This document shows positions 14,881-23,614 of a stretch of 64,000 nt of DNA, piece after piece. The DNA comes from Mesoterricola silvestris (lineage in GTDB: Bacteria; Acidobacteriota; Holophagae; Holophagales; Holophagaceae). The notes below the pieces were generated by a model, which worked only from the letters and a program-made list of their open reading frames with translations, did no database searches and was not told the origin of the DNA. The first letter of the stretch is position 1. Each line of letters opens with the position of its first letter. Both the position numbers and the translations under genes were made by a program. The DNA lies in NCBI RefSeq assembly GCF_030295405.1, contig NZ_AP027080.1, positions 4,262,001-4,326,000 of the forward strand, read 5' to 3'.

Positions 14881-17301
14881 ATGTGTGGAATCGTTTCCAT
14901 CTGCTACGGGGCGGAGAACCCCTGCCTCGGCTCCGAGGGGGGCGAGCTCCTCAAGCGCCTGGAGTACCGCGGGTACGACTCCACGGGCGGGGCCTTCGTG
15001 GGCGCCGGCGGCGCCATCCGCCTCCTCAAGAAGGTGGGCGCGCCCAGCCGCGTCGTCGTGGACCTGGGCATGGACCGGGAGGCGGGGCAGCGCTTCATCG
15101 GCCAGGTGCGCTGGGCCACCTACGGCGCCGTCACCGACGTGAACAGCCAGCCCCACCACGTGCGCTGCAAGGTGGAAATGGTGGGCGCCCACAACGGCAA
15201 CATCTCCAACACCGACGCCCTCAAGACCTGGCTGGGGGAGCGGGGCCACCGGGTCGTCTCCGACAACGACGGCGAGATGATCACCCACGTCGCGGAGGAG
15301 TTCTACGCGGCCAACCTGGAGGCCCCCGGCCCCGTGCTTGAGGGGGTTCGCCGCGGCGACGTCCCGGAAGCCGCGGTGCTCCTCATCGACGCGGCGCGCA
15401 AGGCCGACGCCAAGGGCGAGGGCTCGTACGCCGCCGCCTTCTGCGACCCCCGGGTCCCCGGGGTGGTGGCGGTGAAGTCCGGATCCTCCCTGTACGCGGG
15501 CCTGGGCACGGACGCCTTCGGGGAGTTCGTGGTGGTCTCCAGCGACCTCACCTCGGTGCTCAGCAAGACGCGGATGCTCATCCCCCTCGCCGAAGGGGAG
15601 GGCCTCTGGTTCACGGAGCGGGCGTATGCGGTCTTCCCGCTCGCGGGGCCCCTGGCCTTCTCCACGCCCCGGCCCAAGCGGTCCAAGCTCAACGTGCGCG
15701 ACACCGGCCTGAGGGCCCCCTTCCGCCACTTCATGGACCAGGAGATCGCCTCCTCCCCGGAGAACCTGGAGGGGATCCTCCGGTACTACTTCACGGACCC
15801 CGCCACCGAAGGCCTCTTCCACGCCTTCGAGGAGCGCCTGGACCTGTGCAAGGCCCTGCTGGCCAAGGTCGCCGCCCTGCACGAGGCCGTGGACGAATCC
15901 GGCCTGCGGGACGCCTTCCGGGGCCTGCGCGCCGATCCTCTGCACCTGGAGCTTTCCGCCTGGGTGCGGCCCCACCGCGCCGCCCTGGGCCCGGCGGGCC
16001 CGGTCTCCGACGAGCGCGCCCTGATGGCGGACCTGCTGCGCCTGGAACCCGGCGCGGGCGACGACGTGGCCCTCTACGATCACCTGACCGTGTGGAAGAA
16101 GCAGCGCCGGGTGACCCGCCACCTGCAGGACCTGGTGCACGCCATCCGCACCGCCACCGGCCGGGTCTTCCTGGTGGCCTCGGGCACCTCCCACCACGCC
16201 TCCCTGGTGGCGGCCTACTTCTTCAACAACCTCTCCGGCATCGGGGTGTTCCCCGTGAACCCCGGCACGTTCCGGTCCATGTACCTGAACACCCTGGCCC
16301 CCGGGGACCTGCTCATCGGCATCACCCAGTCCGGGGAGACCAAGGACCTGGTGGACATCTTCCAGGACGTGCAGGCCCGCATCCCCTCCCTGCGCCGCAT
16401 CGCCCTGGTGAACAACGAGAACAGCCGGATCCCCCAGGAACTGGTGGAGTTCTACCTGCCCATCCTCTGCGGTCCCGAGATCGCCGTGGCCGCCACCAAG
16501 AGCTTCCTCAACCAGATCGCCGTCCTCTACGTCATCGCCGCCTCCTTCTCCCTCACCGAGCGCAAGATCGCCGCCAAGCTGCGGGACGCGGCCGACCTGG
16601 TCACCCGCACCCTGGAGACCTGCGGCCCCGACGTGGAGGAGGCCGCCCTGCGCCTCCACCTGGAGCCCTCCCTGCACATCCTGGGCACCGGCCTCATCGG
16701 CCTGGCCCGGGAGGGCGCCCTGAAGATCCGCGAGGTGGTCCTCAACCACGCCGAGGGCTACGACGCCGCCGAATTCAAGCACGGCCCCAACACCATCCTG
16801 GGGAAGAACACGCTCTTCTCCATCGGCGACCTGGCCGGGCTCCTGGAGGGCTACGAGGCCAAGCGGGACGGACGGCCCTTCGCCGGCGGCATGGAGGCCC
16901 TGCGCACCTGGCCCGAACTGGTGGAGGCCCACTTCTCCAACTACCCCCTGCTGTTCGTGTGCCCTTCGGACGAGCGGGATGTGCGCATCACCATCAGCCA
17001 GATCCACACCCACAAGATCCGGGGCGCCGATATCCTGCTCATCGCCGAGCGCAACGCCGAACTGGCCATGGCCGTGGCGGGCAGGCCCTCCGGGCAGGAC
17101 CGCTACTGGTCCAAGTACCTGGAGGTCCCCCCCTCCTCCGACGGCAACCTCTTCGTGTTCGCCGCCTCGATCATGCTTCAGCGCCTGGCCTTCCGCATGT
17201 CGGTGCTGAAGATGGAGTACCTGGATGGACTCAAGGTGGTGGACCACGGCGTCCATCCCGATAGCCCAAAGAACGTTTCGAAGTCCATAACCGTCGACTA
17301 A
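14881..17301 (+). CDS. glmS: GlmS-family isomerising glutamine:fructose-6-phosphate aminotransferase, expanded form
   Basis: 806 residues against ~610 for ordinary GlmS. The N-terminal glutaminase begins MCGIVSICYG, with nucleophile Cys2 and RWATYGAVTDVNSQPHH. The motif FRHFMDQEIASSPENLEGIL marks the usual linker. The SIS domains carry VASGTSHHASLVA, TQSGETKDLVD, VAATKSFLNQIA, REGALKIREVVLNHAEGYDAAEFKHGPN and the C-terminal tail ending KSITVD, which corresponds to GlmS KSVTVE. About 120 extra residues (about 300-420) lie between the linker and the first SIS domain, and ~60 more near the C-terminus. It should make glucosamine-6-phosphate for peptidoglycan and LPS. Whether it is the only GlmS or a paralogue cannot be told here. 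Confidence 0.82.
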   Translation: MCGIVSICYGAENPCLGSEGGELLKRLEYRGYDSTGGAFVGAGGAIRLLKKVGAPSRVVVDLGMDREAGQRFIGQVRWATYGAVTDVNSQPHHVRCKVEMVGAHNGNISNTDALKTWLGERGHRVVSDNDGEMITHVAEEFYAANLEAPGPVLEGVRRGDVPEAAVLLIDAARKADAKGEGSYAAAFCDPRVPGVVAVKSGSSLYAGLGTDAFGEFVVVSSDLTSVLSKTRMLIPLAEGEGLWFTERAYAVFPLAGPLAFSTPRPKRSKLNVRDTGLRAPFRHFMDQEIASSPENLEGILRYYFTDPATEGLFHAFEERLDLCKALLAKVAALHEAVDESGLRDAFRGLRADPLHLELSAWVRPHRAALGPAGPVSDERALMADLLRLEPGAGDDVALYDHLTVWKKQRRVTRHLQDLVHAIRTATGRVFLVASGTSHHASLVAAYFFNNLSGIGVFPVNPGTFRSMYLNTLAPGDLLIGITQSGETKDLVDIFQDVQARIPSLRRIALVNNENSRIPQELVEFYLPILCGPEIAVAATKSFLNQIAVLYVIAASFSLTERKIAAKLRDAADLVTRTLETCGPDVEEAALRLHLEPSLHILGTGLIGLAREGALKIREVVLNHAEGYDAAEFKHGPNTILGKNTLFSIGDLAGLLEGYEAKRDGRPFAGGMEALRTWPELVEAHFSNYPLLFVCPSDERDVRITISQIHTHKIRGADILLIAERNAELAMAVAGRPSGQDRYWSKYLEVPPSSDGNLFVFAASIMLQRLAFRMSVLKMEYLDGLKVVDHGVHPDSPKNVSKSITVD

Positions 17302-17983
17302 CCCCCGGTTCTGCGGGGACGGCTTGGATGCGGGAACGTACGGGTCCCGGACGTTCGCCCTGGTTCGTCATCGCCGGCCAAGCCGGCGATGACGGGGGGA
17401 GCGGAGGGGACGGGGGGGCTGTGCTGCGCCTATTGGCTTCGTTGGGGGGGTGAGAGGTCGGAACGGGAGGGCTCCCCGGGAGGGCCCTGGCGAGTGGAGT
17501 GGCAATCATGGGTCGAAGGTTTCGCTTCGCGTGTGGCTGCACGGCACAGGTGGGCGCCGACGCTGGTTTCCCAACTGTGCCTTCACCCTTCGTCCATGGA
17601 TCACGGCAAGCGCGAGCAGCAGCTTGCTGCTGCGGAAGCGCTCCCGGTGGGTCGGCGCCGGGCGGTGGAACCGGGTTGGGTCGTGCACCCCTGTGGGAAC
17701 CAGGCGCAATGAACCTGGAGCCCCCGGCAGGGGGGGCTGGAGCGGGCCGGAATGTCCAACCTGCAGGCGGGCTCCTCGCCTTCTTGGCCTGGAACCAGGG
17801 ATATGAGCGGTTTTGTCATCGTTGGGCGTTAGGGGGTTAAGGGCATGGGAGTTAGATGGACTGCGCATTCATGGGGATGTGACCGGGATCATCAATCCCG
17901 CCCTCACCGCGGTCCCAGCCTTGACGGGGCGCTCGCCCAAGCGGGACCATCCCTCAAGAAGTCCTTAGCCCCATAGGTGTGGA
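17302..17983. other. 682-bp gene-free gap upstream of gatE
   Basis: Most of it is a copy of repeat family A (listed separately). The last ~140 bp before gatE contain a small hairpin (GGGAT-loop-ATCCC near 17885-17900) and no recognisable promoter. Open frames here are short and not protein-like. Confidence 0.6.
17330..17780 (+). repeat. Dispersed repeat family A, long copy 1
   Basis: Landmarks in order: GTCCCGGACGTTCG; palindrome TCATCGCCGGC-CAA-GCCGGCGATGA (about 17368-17392); GACGGGGGGGCTG; GGGCCCTGGCGAGTG; TCGCTTCGCGTG; GGGCGCCGACGCTG; ATGGATCACGGCAAGCG; GCAGCAGCTTGCTGCTGC (itself palindromic); GGGTCGGCGC; AGCCCCCGGCAGGG. The same order is found on the minus strand at 36452-35975. Confidence 0.85.
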
Positions 17984-19906
17984 ATGATCGAGAAGCTGGA
18001 CTATCAATCGGCGGGATTGATCTCGGGCCTGGAGGTGCACCAGCAGCTCCTGACGGCCCACAAGCTGTTCTGCCGCTGCCCGGCCGGCCTCTACACCCAC
18101 ACCCACGACGGCGAGGTGCTGCGGCACATGCGCCCGACCCTCAGCGAACTGGGCGAGTACGACGGCACCGCCCTCATGGAGTTCAAGACCCGCAAGGAGA
18201 TCATCTACCTCCTGAACCACCTCAACGTGTGCACGTACGAAATGGACGATACGCCGCCCTTCCTGGTGAACCAGGAGGCCATCGACGTGGCCATCGAGCT
18301 TTGCCTGGCCATGGGCATGGATATCATCGACGAGGTGCACATCGCCCGGAAGCAGTACCTGGACGGCTCCATCCCCACGGGGTTCCAGCGCACGGCCATC
18401 GTGGGCATGAACGGCGGGCTCCCCTTCAAGGGCCGCAGGCTCTCCGTGACGCACCTGTCCATCGAGGAGGACTCCTGCCGCGAGGTGAGCGACAAGGGCC
18501 ACCGCATCGTGTGGCGCACGGACCGCCTGGGCATGCCCCTCACCGAGACCGTCACGGGCCCCGATCTGCGCACCCCCGAGGAGGTGCGCGACGCCATCAC
18601 CCTCTGCGGGCTGGTGGCGCGCAGCACGGGCCGGGTGCGCACGGGACTGGGCGCGAGCCGGCAGGACGTGAACGTGAGCGTCGCCGGCGGCAGCCGGGTG
18701 GAGATCAAGGGCGTGCCCAAGGCGGGCTACGCCGTCAAGCTCGTGCACAACGAGGGGGTGCGCCAGGTGAACCTCCTGCGCTTCCGGGAGGAGCTTCACC
18801 GCCGCGGCATGCGCGAACCCGCCGATATCCGCACCTCCGCCGTGGACGTCTCGGAGATCTTCCAGGGGGTGGACCTGGGCTTCATGCAGCGCGCCCTGCG
18901 GGGCGGGGGCCGCATCTTCGCCGTCAAGCTCGAGGGCGGCCTGGGCCTGGCCCAGTTCCCCACCCAGCCCGACACCACGTTCCTGGACGAGCTGAGCGGG
19001 CGCATCCGGGTCATCGCGTGCCTGGACGAGGCGCCCATCGTGCTCAGCGGCCTGCACATGCCCGAATTCCCCGCCCGCCACCGGGTCCTGGACCGGGTGC
19101 GGCGCAAGCTGCGCCTGGGGGAGAACGACGACTACTTCATCGTCTTCGGCCCCGAGGCCGACTGCCGCACCGCGGCCGAGGAGATCCGCCTGCGCTTCGT
19201 GGACGCCCTCAAGGGCGTGCCCCAGGAGACCCGCCAGGCCATGGTGGGCGGCTTCACGACCTTCGAGCGGATCCTCCCCGGACCGGACCGCATGTACCCC
19301 GACACGGACTCGCCCCCCACCCGCATCACCCCCGAGCGGGTTGAGGCGGCCCGCGCCCGCATGAAGCCCACCCCCTGGGAGCGCTTCCACCAGTTCGGCG
19401 CCTGGCGCGTGCCCGCGGAAACCACGGAATTCCTCATCCGCCGGGGGGGCGTGGCCATCGTGGACGCGGTGGTGCAGCACACCGGCGTCGACGGCCTCGT
19501 GGCCGCCGTGGAGATCGGCCAGCGCGCCAAGGCGCTCCAGCGCCGCGGCATCCCCATGGAACGCCTGGGGGCCTCCGAATGGGTGCAGATCTTCGACCTC
19601 CTCACCGGGGGGCAGATCTCCCGGGAGGCCATCCCGGCCCTGGCCACCCACATGGCCACCCATCCCGGCAGCGACGCGGTGGCGGCCATGTCCGCCCTGG
19701 GCTTCGGGCTCCAGCCCCGGGAGGCCTGGTCCCGGCAGCTTGCGGGCCTTTCCATGGAGGACTACCGCATCGACCTGGGCGATTCCGACGGCAAGCGCCT
19801 GCGCTTCCTGGCCGGGCGCGCCATGAAGGACCTGCTCGGCAAGGCCCCGGCCCGGGACGTGGCCGACTACCTGAGGAACCGACTCACCCAGGAGGCCGCG
19901 CGATGA
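17984..19906 (+). CDS. gatE: Archaeal-type glutamyl-tRNA(Gln) amidotransferase subunit E
   Basis: 640 residues, the length of archaeal GatE and ~160 longer than bacterial GatB. The start MIEKLDYQSAGLISGLEVHQ and the motifs LNVCTYEMDDTPP, IDGSIPTGFQRT-like LDGSIPTGFQRTAIVG, SIEEDSCREV, RLGMPLTETVTGPDL, VRTGLGASRQDVNVSVAGG, RVEIKGVPK and PGPDRMYPDTDSPP are GatE signatures. An AspRS-like insertion (GAD-type; about 290-410) and a YqeY-like helical tail (about 500-640) complete it. GatE binds Glu-tRNA(Gln), activates it with ATP and accepts ammonia from GatD. AGGTGTGG precedes the ATG. gatD overlaps its stop. Bacteria normally use GatCAB or GlnRS, so this gene pair is unexpected here. Confidence 0.93.
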   Translation: MIEKLDYQSAGLISGLEVHQQLLTAHKLFCRCPAGLYTHTHDGEVLRHMRPTLSELGEYDGTALMEFKTRKEIIYLLNHLNVCTYEMDDTPPFLVNQEAIDVAIELCLAMGMDIIDEVHIARKQYLDGSIPTGFQRTAIVGMNGGLPFKGRRLSVTHLSIEEDSCREVSDKGHRIVWRTDRLGMPLTETVTGPDLRTPEEVRDAITLCGLVARSTGRVRTGLGASRQDVNVSVAGGSRVEIKGVPKAGYAVKLVHNEGVRQVNLLRFREELHRRGMREPADIRTSAVDVSEIFQGVDLGFMQRALRGGGRIFAVKLEGGLGLAQFPTQPDTTFLDELSGRIRVIACLDEAPIVLSGLHMPEFPARHRVLDRVRRKLRLGENDDYFIVFGPEADCRTAAEEIRLRFVDALKGVPQETRQAMVGGFTTFERILPGPDRMYPDTDSPPTRITPERVEAARARMKPTPWERFHQFGAWRVPAETTEFLIRRGGVAIVDAVVQHTGVDGLVAAVEIGQRAKALQRRGIPMERLGASEWVQIFDLLTGGQISREAIPALATHMATHPGSDAVAAMSALGFGLQPREAWSRQLAGLSMEDYRIDLGDSDGKRLRFLAGRAMKDLLGKAPARDVADYLRNRLTQEAAR

Positions 19907-21321
19907 GCGAACCGGAACGGGACGACCGATACCAGGGCTACCGCGGGCCCGCCCGCGCCGCCCTCGAGAGGTACGGCATCGGCGTGTGGAGCGAAGTGGA
20001 AGTGGTCAACGACCGGGGCTCCGTGTTCAAGGGCGTGATCCTGCCCCGCAGCGAGACCTTCGACGATCTCCACATCGTCATCAAGCTGGTCAACGGCTAC
20101 AACGTGGGCGTGGTGGCGAACCGCATCGCCTCGGCCCGGGAGCTGGGCTACAAGAAGGCCGTGTACCGCATCCCCGAGAAGGCCTTCCCGGTGGATTCCC
20201 GCAAGAAGAACGTCACCCTCCTGGGCACCGGCGGCACCATCGCCTCGCGCCTGGACTACCGCACCGGCGCCGTGATCCCGGCCTTCACCCCGGGCGAGCT
20301 GTACGGGGCCGTGCCCGAGCTTGCCGACATCGCCAACATGGACACCAAGAAGCTCTTCGGGGTCTTCAGCGAGAACATGGGCCCCGAGCAGTACATCGCC
20401 CTGGCCAAGGCCATCGGCGAGGAGATCAAGCGCGGCGTCGACGGCATCGTCATCGGCCACGGCACCGACACCATGAGCCACACGGGCGCCATCCTCAGCT
20501 TCATGGTCCAGAACTCCCCCGTGCCCATCGTCCTGGTGGGGAGCCAGCGCAGTTCCGACCGGCCCTCCTCCGACGCCGCCCTCAACCTCATGAACGCCGT
20601 GCGCACCGCGGCCGAGTGCGACATCGCCGAAGTGATGCTCTGCATGTTCGGGCCCACCTCCGACAACTACGACCTGCTCCACCGGGGCACCCGCTGCCGC
20701 AAGATGCACTCCAGCTACCGGAGCACCTTCCGCACCATCGGCGCCACCCCCCTGGCCACGGTGTCCCGGGACCGGGGCGAGAACGGGCAGTACTTCAAGT
20801 ACCTCACCGACGACTTCCTCAAGCGCGACAAGACCCGGGTCCCCATCATCAACCCGTCCTTCGAGGAAAAGGTCACCATCCAGTACTACTACCCCAACTT
20901 CAACCCCGACATCATCGACGGCCTGTCCAGCATGGGCTACCGGGGCATGGTCATCGCCGGCACGGGCCTGGGCCACATCAACAAGCCCCTCTACCCCGCC
21001 GTGAAGCGCGCCATCGAGAAGGGCATGACCGTCGTCATGACGGTCCAGACCATCTGGGGCTACGCCCAGATGTACGTGTACGACACCGGCCGCGACCTCC
21101 TGAACCTGGGCATCATCCCCATGGACAACATGCTCCCCGAGACCGCCTACATGAAGCTGGCCTGGGTGCTGGGCCAGACCGACGACCCCGCCGAGATCCG
21201 CCGCATGCTCCTGGCCCCCGTGAACCACGAGATCACCCCCCGGGAGCCCCACAACGGCTACCTGGTCCTCCAGGGCGGCCTTCCGGAGGTGGAAGCCTTC
21301 ATCGGGCAGCACTGGAAGTAG
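19903..21321 (+). CDS. gatD: Archaeal-type glutamyl-tRNA(Gln) amidotransferase subunit D (asparaginase-like)
   Basis: 472 residues starting in an ATGA overlap with gatE. Residues ~20-95 form the Tudor-like N-terminal domain specific to GatD (VEVVNDRGSVFKGVILPRSE; NGYNVGV). The L-asparaginase domain follows with the catalytic set by position: Thr112 in LLGTGGTIAS, Thr188-Asp189 in IGHGTDTMSHTGA, and Lys267 in TRCRKMHSSY. The spacing matches the Thr-Thr-Asp-Lys tetrad of archaeal GatD. It hydrolyses glutamine and passes ammonia to GatE to make Gln-tRNA(Gln). Free type I or II asparaginases lack the N-terminal domain, so this is not AnsA. All catalytic residues are present, so the pair looks functional. 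Confidence 0.93.
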   Translation: MSEPERDDRYQGYRGPARAALERYGIGVWSEVEVVNDRGSVFKGVILPRSETFDDLHIVIKLVNGYNVGVVANRIASARELGYKKAVYRIPEKAFPVDSRKKNVTLLGTGGTIASRLDYRTGAVIPAFTPGELYGAVPELADIANMDTKKLFGVFSENMGPEQYIALAKAIGEEIKRGVDGIVIGHGTDTMSHTGAILSFMVQNSPVPIVLVGSQRSSDRPSSDAALNLMNAVRTAAECDIAEVMLCMFGPTSDNYDLLHRGTRCRKMHSSYRSTFRTIGATPLATVSRDRGENGQYFKYLTDDFLKRDKTRVPIINPSFEEKVTIQYYYPNFNPDIIDGLSSMGYRGMVIAGTGLGHINKPLYPAVKRAIEKGMTVVMTVQTIWGYAQMYVYDTGRDLLNLGIIPMDNMLPETAYMKLAWVLGQTDDPAEIRRMLLAPVNHEITPREPHNGYLVLQGGLPEVEAFIGQHWK

Positions 21322-21340
21322 GATCAGCGCCGCGGACCGG

Positions 21341-21495
21341 TCATCCCCTTCATCCCCTTCATCCGATCCATCCCCGTTCCCGCAGGGCCAGAGCCGGGGT
21401 GGGGCGGCGCGTGGTTGTTCGGCATGCTCCGACCCATCCCTGCCTCGGCCCTGCGGGAACGGGGATGGATCGGATCAAGGGGATGAAGGGGATAA
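21341..21495. repeat. Repeat family B: large hairpin with 49-bp arms
   Basis: Arms at 21341-21389 and 21447-21495 are reverse complements with about 2 mismatches. The arms contain repeated TTCATCCCC units and end with GTTCCCGCAGGGCC. The 57-nt centre also partly self-pairs. It lies in the 240-bp gap between the convergent gatD and lipoprotein genes; a terminator role is possible. Confidence 0.92.
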
Positions 21496-21561
21496 GAGCC
21501 TGAATCGGACTTCCGGCTTCCCGGCATGGAGTGGGTCGGAGCGCCGGTCCGGTGAGTCCGG

Positions 21562-22164
21562 TTACTGCTGTCCGTCCGCCGCGCGCCACGCGGGGTCGAT
21601 GGTGGACTTGACCTGGGCCTTGGCGTCCTTCATGAGGTTCTGGCTGGCGTCCTTCAGCTGCTCCCGCTTCCAGGCGCTGGGCAGCTGGGGCTTGGCCTGC
21701 TCGTAGGTGGGGAAGCCCTGGTCCTGGCCGGCGGCCTTGGCGCTGGCGGCCACCTTGTCGTAGAAGGCCTTGAGCTGGGCCTCGGTGGGCTCGATCTTGG
21801 AGATGGCCTTCTCCATGAGGATCTGTCCGTAGGCGTTGGACTTGGCGGCCTCCACCAGGAGCCTGGCCTTGGGATCCTTGTCCAGGCCCTGCTTGTCGCC
21901 GTACTTGGTCATGACCTTCTGGTCCACGAATTCGGCCAGGAGGCGGTTCCGCTGCTCCTTCATGGCGGGGCTGGTGAGGATCTCCACGGCCTTGGCCTCG
22001 TCGCCGACCAGGGTGCGCACGGATTCGCCGAAGCCCTTCTCGGTGATCTTTTCTCCGTCAATGTTGGCCAGGACCTTGGAGGTATCCTTGGACACCTTGG
22101 AACAACCCAGGGCCACGACCACCAGCCCGCACATCCCCATCATCCGCGCGAAGCGCATATCCAT
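21562..22164 (-). CDS. SurA/PrsA-like lipoprotein lacking a PPIase domain
   Basis: 200 residues. MDMRFARMMGMCGLVVVALGC is a lipoprotein signal with lipobox VALGC (Cys21). The mature part begins like SurA_N/PrsA chaperones: VLANIDGEKITEKGFGESV, a long helical region MKEQRNRLLAEFVDQKVMTKYGDKQGLDKDP, and PTEAQLKAFYDK just before where a parvulin domain would begin. The sequence then ends in a helical tail with no rotamase domain. It probably acts as a periplasmic chaperone. TTAGGAGA lies 6 bp before the ATG. Confidence 0.75.
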   Translation of the reverse strand: MDMRFARMMGMCGLVVVALGCSKVSKDTSKVLANIDGEKITEKGFGESVRTLVGDEAKAVEILTSPAMKEQRNRLLAEFVDQKVMTKYGDKQGLDKDPKARLLVEAAKSNAYGQILMEKAISKIEPTEAQLKAFYDKVAASAKAAGQDQGFPTYEQAKPQLPSAWKREQLKDASQNLMKDAKAQVKSTIDPAWRAADGQQ

Positions 22165-22232
22165 GCTTTTCTCCTAAACATTTCAGTTCCAGAATGACAT
22201 CGAAGGCATACCCTGCCTAGCGAGGAAGCGCC

Positions 22233-22529
22233 ATGTCGCCCCAGGAATTGCTTAAGGATTTGAATCTCGAGGTTTATACCGCCTCCTGGTGCCCGGACTG
22301 CCGGCGCCTGGAGCGCTGGCTGGGGGAGGCGGGGGTGCCCCACGCCTCCGTGGACATCGAGGCGGTGCCCGGCGCCGCGGAGCGCCTGGAGCGGGAGACC
22401 GGGAAGCGGGCCATCCCCTTCATCCTTGTGGACGGGAAGCGATGGGTCCGGGGCTACCACCGGGAGCTGGCCCAGCGCCTGGACCCCGATCTTCTGGTCC
22501 GGGAGCTATTGGGGGCGGCGGAAGGCTGA
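22233..22529 (+). CDS. Glutaredoxin-family protein
   Basis: 98 residues with a thioredoxin fold: LEVYTASWCPDCRRLERWL (active site CPDC), a central VPHASVDIE, and the cis-proline segment KRAIPFILVDGKRWVRGY. It belongs with short glutaredoxin/NrdH-like reductases. AGGAAG precedes the ATG. It is divergent from the lipoprotein gene and 38 bp upstream of mreB. Confidence 0.82.
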   Translation: MSPQELLKDLNLEVYTASWCPDCRRLERWLGEAGVPHASVDIEAVPGAAERLERETGKRAIPFILVDGKRWVRGYHRELAQRLDPDLLVRELLGAAEG

Positions 22530-22567
22530 AAATCATGGCAATCTAGTAAATTCCGTTGGAGTGATCA

Positions 22568-23611
22568 GTGCCTACCCCCTTCTCGAGCCAATTCTGGTCC
22601 AATCTGTTCACGTCGGACCTCGCCATCGACCTGGGCACCGCCTCGGTGCTGGTGTACACCCGCCAGGCCGGCCGTATCGTCGTTTACGAACCGTCCATTG
22701 TCGCCCTCAACACCCAGACCCACGAGGTGGAGGCCGTGGGGGACGAGGCCAAGCAGCTCCTGGGCCGCACCCCCCAGGGCGTGCAGACCATCCGGCCCAT
22801 GAAGGACGGGATGATCTACGAGGTGGACGCCGCGGAGAAGATGCTGGCGGCCTTCATCAAGAAGGCCCGGCCCAACCGGGGCATCGCCCGCACCCGCATC
22901 GTGGTGAGCGTCCCCCCCCGGGCCCACCAGGTGGCCCGCAGGGCCGTGAAGCAGGTGTGCTACGACGCCAAGGCCGGCGAGGTCTTCCTGGTGGACCAGA
23001 CCATGGTGGCCGCCATCGGGGCCGGACTCGCCATCAACGAGAAGCGGGGCTGCATGATCGTCGATATCGGCGGCGGCACCACGGACGTGGCGGTCATCTC
23101 CTACAACGGCAAGGTCTTCTCCGATTCCATCCTGGTCGCCGGCGACGAGATGGATGAAGCCATCATCAAATACATCCGGGAGAAGTACAACGTCCTCATC
23201 TCCGAGGCCGCCGCCGAGGAGGTGAAGTGGAGCCTGGGCTCCGCCTACACTTCCGACAAGACCCGCACCATGAGCATTTCCGGCCGGGACCAGTTCGAGG
23301 GGCTGCCCAAGACGCTCACCCTCAACGACACCGAGATCCGGGAGGCCCTGGCCGAACCCATCAGCGCCATCATCGACCTGGTGCGCAAGGCCCTGAACGA
23401 GACCCCGCCCCAGCTGGCCGCGGACCTCATCGACCGGGGCATCTGCCTCACCGGGGGCGGTTCCAAGATCCAGGGCCTGGACGTGCGCCTCAGCAAGGAG
23501 ACCCACCTCCCCTGCTACCGCGCCGAGAACCCCGAGACCGCCGTGGTGCGCGGCACCGCCATGCTCCTGGAGGACATCCCCTTCCTGAGGCGCATCCAGA
23601 TCCTGGACTAG
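22568..23611 (+). CDS. mreB: Rod-shape-determining protein MreB
   Basis: 347 residues from a GTG start (MPTPFSSQFWSNLFTSDLAIDLGTASVLVY). Actin-fold motifs: phosphate-1 DLAIDLGTASVLVY, phosphate-2 CMIVDIGGGTTDVAVISYNG, adenosine motif GICLTGGGSKIQGLD. An N-terminal amphipathic stretch precedes the fold. It forms membrane-bound filaments that position the cell-wall elongation machinery. First gene of the mreB-mreC-mreD-mrdA-rodA cluster, with 3 bp or overlapping spacing throughout. Confidence 0.96.
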   Translation: MPTPFSSQFWSNLFTSDLAIDLGTASVLVYTRQAGRIVVYEPSIVALNTQTHEVEAVGDEAKQLLGRTPQGVQTIRPMKDGMIYEVDAAEKMLAAFIKKARPNRGIARTRIVVSVPPRAHQVARRAVKQVCYDAKAGEVFLVDQTMVAAIGAGLAINEKRGCMIVDIGGGTTDVAVISYNGKVFSDSILVAGDEMDEAIIKYIREKYNVLISEAAAEEVKWSLGSAYTSDKTRTMSISGRDQFEGLPKTLTLNDTEIREALAEPISAIIDLVRKALNETPPQLAADLIDRGICLTGGGSKIQGLDVRLSKETHLPCYRAENPETAVVRGTAMLLEDIPFLRRIQILD

Positions 23612-23614
23612 TCC

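Noticed and set aside
14806-17256. An 816-codon minus-strand frame opposite the GlmS-family gene
   Set aside because: Antisense shadow of a gene with unmistakable glutaminase and SIS motifs.
17368-17392. Rho-independent terminator after the GlmS-family gene
   Set aside because: The perfect palindrome has no T-tract and recurs as part of repeat family A, so it is better treated as part of that element.
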